Assembly (NCBI GenBank): GCA_013329855.1
Contig: DUJI01000291.1
Location: 1,039 to 9,013, forward strand
Reading direction: 5' to 3'
DNA from: Thermoplasmata archaeon
GTDB taxonomy: Archaea; Thermoplasmatota; Thermoplasmata; RBG-16-68-12
DNA: 7,975 bases
Below the pieces are notes generated by a model, which was not told the DNA's origin, ran no database searches, and worked only from the letters and a program-made list of their open reading frames with translations. Within the stretch, counting starts at the first letter, position 1. The number at the start of each line of letters is the position of its first letter. This document shows positions 6,292-7,975 of the stretch, one piece after another. The position numbers and the translations under genes are program-made.

Positions 6292-6344
6292 CCAACTCCT
6301 CGCCGCCATCGCGAGGGAGACGCATCCGAGAACGCGCCGCCCGC

Positions 6345-6773
6345 TTAAGGGTTCTTCGGCAGACCGTGCGCGCTGGGGCCCAGGGTGACCCGGCGCGGCG
6401 CCGAGTTGGACCCCGGCGGGGGCAGGCGGGCCAGGAGCCGCCGCGCCGCGTCCAGGAGGTAGGACTCGCCTACAATCTCCTTGGCGATCAGGACGAGGAT
6501 GGCCTGGGGCTCCACCTTCTGGATGAGAATCCGGTTGCCGCCCGCGACGACGGATACGATCTGGGGCGAGGGCGAGCGGAGCGTCTCCAGCATGGTCTCG
6601 AGCGACCCCAGGGTCGTCGCAGCCATGATGGACACGACCTCCCAGGACACGGGCGCGTGGGACCACGCGGCGAGCAGCCGCCCGTTCCGCTTGAGCAGCA
6701 TGGCCGTGTCCATTCTGCCGTTCGTGGCGAGGTCGGCGAAGAAGTCCGGAGGCACGGCTCGGAGGGAATCCAT
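6345..6773 (-). CDS. Roadblock/LC7 (MglB-like) domain protein
   Basis: From ATG 6773 the product has 142 residues. Residues about 20-115 follow the Roadblock pattern: strand AMLLKRNGRLLAAWS (24-38), a helix rich in Ala/Met (VSIMAATTLGSLETMLETL, 47-65), strands QIVSVVAGGNRILIQKV (70-86) and AILVLIA (90-96), then the C-terminal helix ending LLDAARRLLARL. Roadblock proteins dimerise and bind small GTPases as regulators or scaffolds (MglB with MglA, LC7/MP1 with Rag). The GTPase gene starts 53 bases downstream on the same strand, a strong contextual link. The last about 25 residues are Pro/Ser/Arg rich. The frame is open to ATG 6893, but codons of that extra 40-residue part are much richer in A/T at third positions and include the AT-rich promoter-like site at 6839-6848, so I choose 6773. 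The domain call rests on pattern and neighbour. Confidence 0.82.
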   Translation of the reverse strand: MDSLRAVPPDFFADLATNGRMDTAMLLKRNGRLLAAWSHAPVSWEVVSIMAATTLGSLETMLETLRSPSPQIVSVVAGGNRILIQKVEPQAILVLIAKEIVGESYLLDAARRLLARLPPPGSNSAPRRVTLGPSAHGLPKNP

Positions 6774-6838
6774 CGCAGTTCTGAAAGCTACGTGGTGCTC
6801 GAGGTTGAAAAGGGAACGGACCTCGCTATCACTCGTGG

Positions 6839-6848
6839 CAATTAATCG
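6839..6848. promoter_or_regulatory. AT-rich promoter element in the Roadblock / small-protein divergent spacer
   Basis: CAATTAATCG, with a palindromic ATTAAT core, is the most AT-rich spot between the two divergent genes. On the minus strand it would give a start site near 6817 and a leader of about 44 bases for ATG 6773; on the plus strand, one near 6869 for ATG 6899. It may serve both. Assigned by eye. Confidence 0.35.
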
Positions 6849-6898
6849 CGGGGAACGGCCTTCGAGAGGAACCCGACCCGTTTCGATAGGCATCGTTC

Positions 6899-7231
6899 AT
6901 GATAACCGGGTCCGAGTCCTTACGTAGACGCGGCCGCCTACGGCGTAGACGTCGTGAGGCGTTGCGAGCCCTGAAGTCCTTCCTCGCCCCTAAGTCCGCG
7001 GCGGACACCACCGTGGTCGATGTCCGCCTGGACGTGCAGCGCGTCGTCCTGGAGTACATCCTCAACATGGCCGTGTCCTGCCTCGCCCACGCGGACGTCA
7101 CGCCCCTCTACGAGCAGTACATCGAGGACCCGCGCCTCTCCGAGCAGGACCGCGAGGAGCTCGCCCGCGCCTATCTTCTTCTGCAGATGGCCACCGTGGA
7201 ACCCGAGCCGGCGCCGTCCGCCGACGCGTGA
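6899..7231 (+). CDS. Small helical protein of unknown function
   Basis: From ATG 6899 the product has 110 residues. The start is very basic (LRRRGRLRRRRREALRALK, 8-26), then comes a region that looks wholly helical and codon-typical for the window: VVDVRLDVQRVVLEYILNMAV, then LYEQYIEDPRLSEQDREELARAYLLLQMATVE, ending in an acidic/Pro tail. There is one cysteine and no membrane helix or recognisable motif. The Arg-rich section contains an 8-base direct repeat and A/T third positions, so the real start may be later (TTG 6962 or GTG 7013), leaving a roughly 72-90 residue acidic helical protein. It diverges from the Roadblock-GTPase operon, which might hint at a related role but proves nothing. 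I do not recognise a family. Confidence 0.6.
   Translation: MITGSESLRRRGRLRRRRREALRALKSFLAPKSAADTTVVDVRLDVQRVVLEYILNMAVSCLAHADVTPLYEQYIEDPRLSEQDREELARAYLLLQMATVEPEPAPSADA
6923..6951 (+). repeat. Direct repeat CGTAGACG, two copies 21 bases apart
   Basis: CGTAGACG occurs at 6923-6930 and 6944-6951. The 21-base period equals two DNA turns and also seven codons, so it may be a double operator site or simply duplicated Arg codons in the basic N-terminus of the overlapping frame. CTACG at 6938-6942 between the copies also pairs with the flanking CGTAG. Confidence 0.4.
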
Positions 7232-7271
7232 GCCCCGCCGTTTCCACGCCTCGCTCCGGGAGACTCGTTGG

Positions 7272-7296
7272 CCGCGGGATGCAGGGTTGCCCGCGG
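7272..7296. terminator. Inverted repeat in a convergent spacer, possible bidirectional terminator
   Basis: CCGCGGG (7272-7278) and CCCGCGG (7290-7296) are perfect 7-base arms around an 11-base loop, in the middle of the 93-base spacer between the small helical protein gene and the truncated glycosyltransferase-like gene. No T-run follows on either side, so its role in termination is only suggested by position. Confidence 0.35.
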
Positions 7297-7324
7297 ACCT
7301 TGCGCGCCGGGGGAGAGAAGGTCG

Positions 7325-7975
7325 CTACCACCGGATTCCTGGGAGATCGAGACTCGTCCGCAGCCGCGGATCCGCGAGGAGGTCGCGGGCCGTCCGGTCC
7401 GCCGCGGGGGACAGAGGCCGCCAGGGGCCGCAGTAGTAGTACATGATGAACGGCGCGGTGATGAAGGAGGCGAACCACAGCGCGTTGTACCAGAGGCCCA
7501 CGGGGTTCCACAAGGTCAGCCCGAGGGCCATGACGGCGACCAGGGCGACCGTGCCGCGGCCCACGTGGAGGATCTCCCGGAGGGTCATCGGCGGTTCGTC
7601 CTTCGGCGTGACCGGGAACTTCCGCCGCGGGTCGACCACGTACATGATCATCGCGCGGACCTCGTGGGGGAGCATGATGGCGCCGATCGCCTTGCTCAGG
7701 GAGCGGGCCCGGTAGTACTTCCAGAACCCGAGGTGCACCTGGGCGAGCTTCGCCACGGTGAACAGGGACGTGAACAGGGACATGACGATGATGAACCGGA
7801 ACAGGGCGATGGACCAGATGTACTCGATGGGCGCGGTGAACAGGTTCTGGCCGAAGGCCAGGAACGCACCGAGGCCCGAGACACGCCCGAAGACCGCCGC
7901 CACCATGGCCACCATGATCGCGATGTACGCCACATGGTTCATGGGCGTCGTGTACAGGAAGATCTTCTTGTACCA
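7325..7975 (-). CDS. C-terminal part of a membrane glycosyltransferase, family 2 / cellulose synthase-like (N-terminus cut by window edge)
   Basis: The frame is open from base 7975 to a TAG at 7325-7327, giving 216 visible residues; it begins mid-gene (WYKKIFLYTTP) before the first Met at 7942, so that Met is probably not the start. There are four or five predicted helices: two early (AYIAIMVAMVAAVFG and IEYIWSIALFRFIIVMSLFTSLFTVAKL), then a polar stretch, then two more (GTVALVAVMALGLTLWNPVGL and NALWFASFITAPFIMYY). The polar stretch holds YVVDPRRKFPVTPKDEP, which resembles the F-x-VTPK element that follows the catalytic domain in cellulose-synthase-like GT2 enzymes and lies between transmembrane segments. 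The tail is a short basic, soluble segment. The catalytic domain would lie outside the window, so the enzyme class is inferred from this C-terminal layout. An alternative is another multi-helix membrane protein. Confidence 0.65.
   Translation of the reverse strand, partial: WYKKIFLYTTPMNHVAYIAIMVAMVAAVFGRVSGLGAFLAFGQNLFTAPIEYIWSIALFRFIIVMSLFTSLFTVAKLAQVHLGFWKYYRARSLSKAIGAIMLPHEVRAMIMYVVDPRRKFPVTPKDEPPMTLREILHVGRGTVALVAVMALGLTLWNPVGLWYNALWFASFITAPFIMYYYCGPWRPLSPAADRTARDLLADPRLRTSLDLPGIRW

Noticed and set aside
6292..6666. N-terminal extension of the GTPase to ATG 6666
   Set aside because: The extra residues are Pro/Arg/Gly-rich and lie in the wrong frame over the Roadblock gene; a Shine-Dalgarno-like GAGGAG marks the start at 6291/6288.
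1..7975. CRISPR array, transposase, integrase, toxin-antitoxin or phage genes
   Set aside because: No regularly spaced repeats, terminal inverted repeats, or catalytic motifs of these classes were seen.

Overview
The window is strongly G+C rich and reads as an archaeal chromosome segment, most likely from the Thermoplasmatota or a related euryarchaeal group. This placement is an inference. It rests on AT-rich TATA-like boxes about 30 bases before start codons with little or no Shine-Dalgarno sequence, on a Ras-like GTPase of a type I associate with archaea paired with a Roadblock protein, and on several small membrane proteins without familiar bacterial relatives. No rRNA, tRNA, CRISPR array, insertion sequence or integrase was seen.

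Left part (1-3395). A secreted beta-propeller protein with Asp-box (BNR) repeats runs off the left edge on the minus strand (1-1140). It is divergent from a LolD/MacB-type ABC transporter ATPase (1300-1968). A 12-helix Wzx-like flippase follows on the same strand (2037-3395), probably from its own TATA box. No permease for the ATPase lies in the window.

Middle (3396-5096). A 220-base convergent spacer holds four consecutive hairpins. It is followed by a four-helix membrane protein with a long acidic middle (minus, 3616-4353). That gene diverges from a two-helix protein with a single CPEC knuckle (plus, 4533-5096). A perfect TATA-containing palindrome sits between the two.

Right part (5118-7975). 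Three minus-strand genes form a likely operon, in order of transcription: a Roadblock/LC7 protein, a Ras-like small GTPase with an unusual G3 motif (Ala in place of the DxxG Gly), and a Nudix hydrolase of the CoA-pyrophosphatase type. The first two resemble an MglB/MglA-like switch and its regulator. A small helical protein of unknown function (6899-7231) diverges from the Roadblock gene. The right edge cuts a membrane protein that looks like the C-terminal half of a processive family 2 glycosyltransferase (7325-7975, minus).

Most of the content is ordinary housekeeping or envelope-related. The most distinctive items are the GTPase/Roadblock pair with its altered G3 motif, the structured convergent spacer, and the palindromic promoter. 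I do not see convincing evidence of a wholly new multi-gene system.
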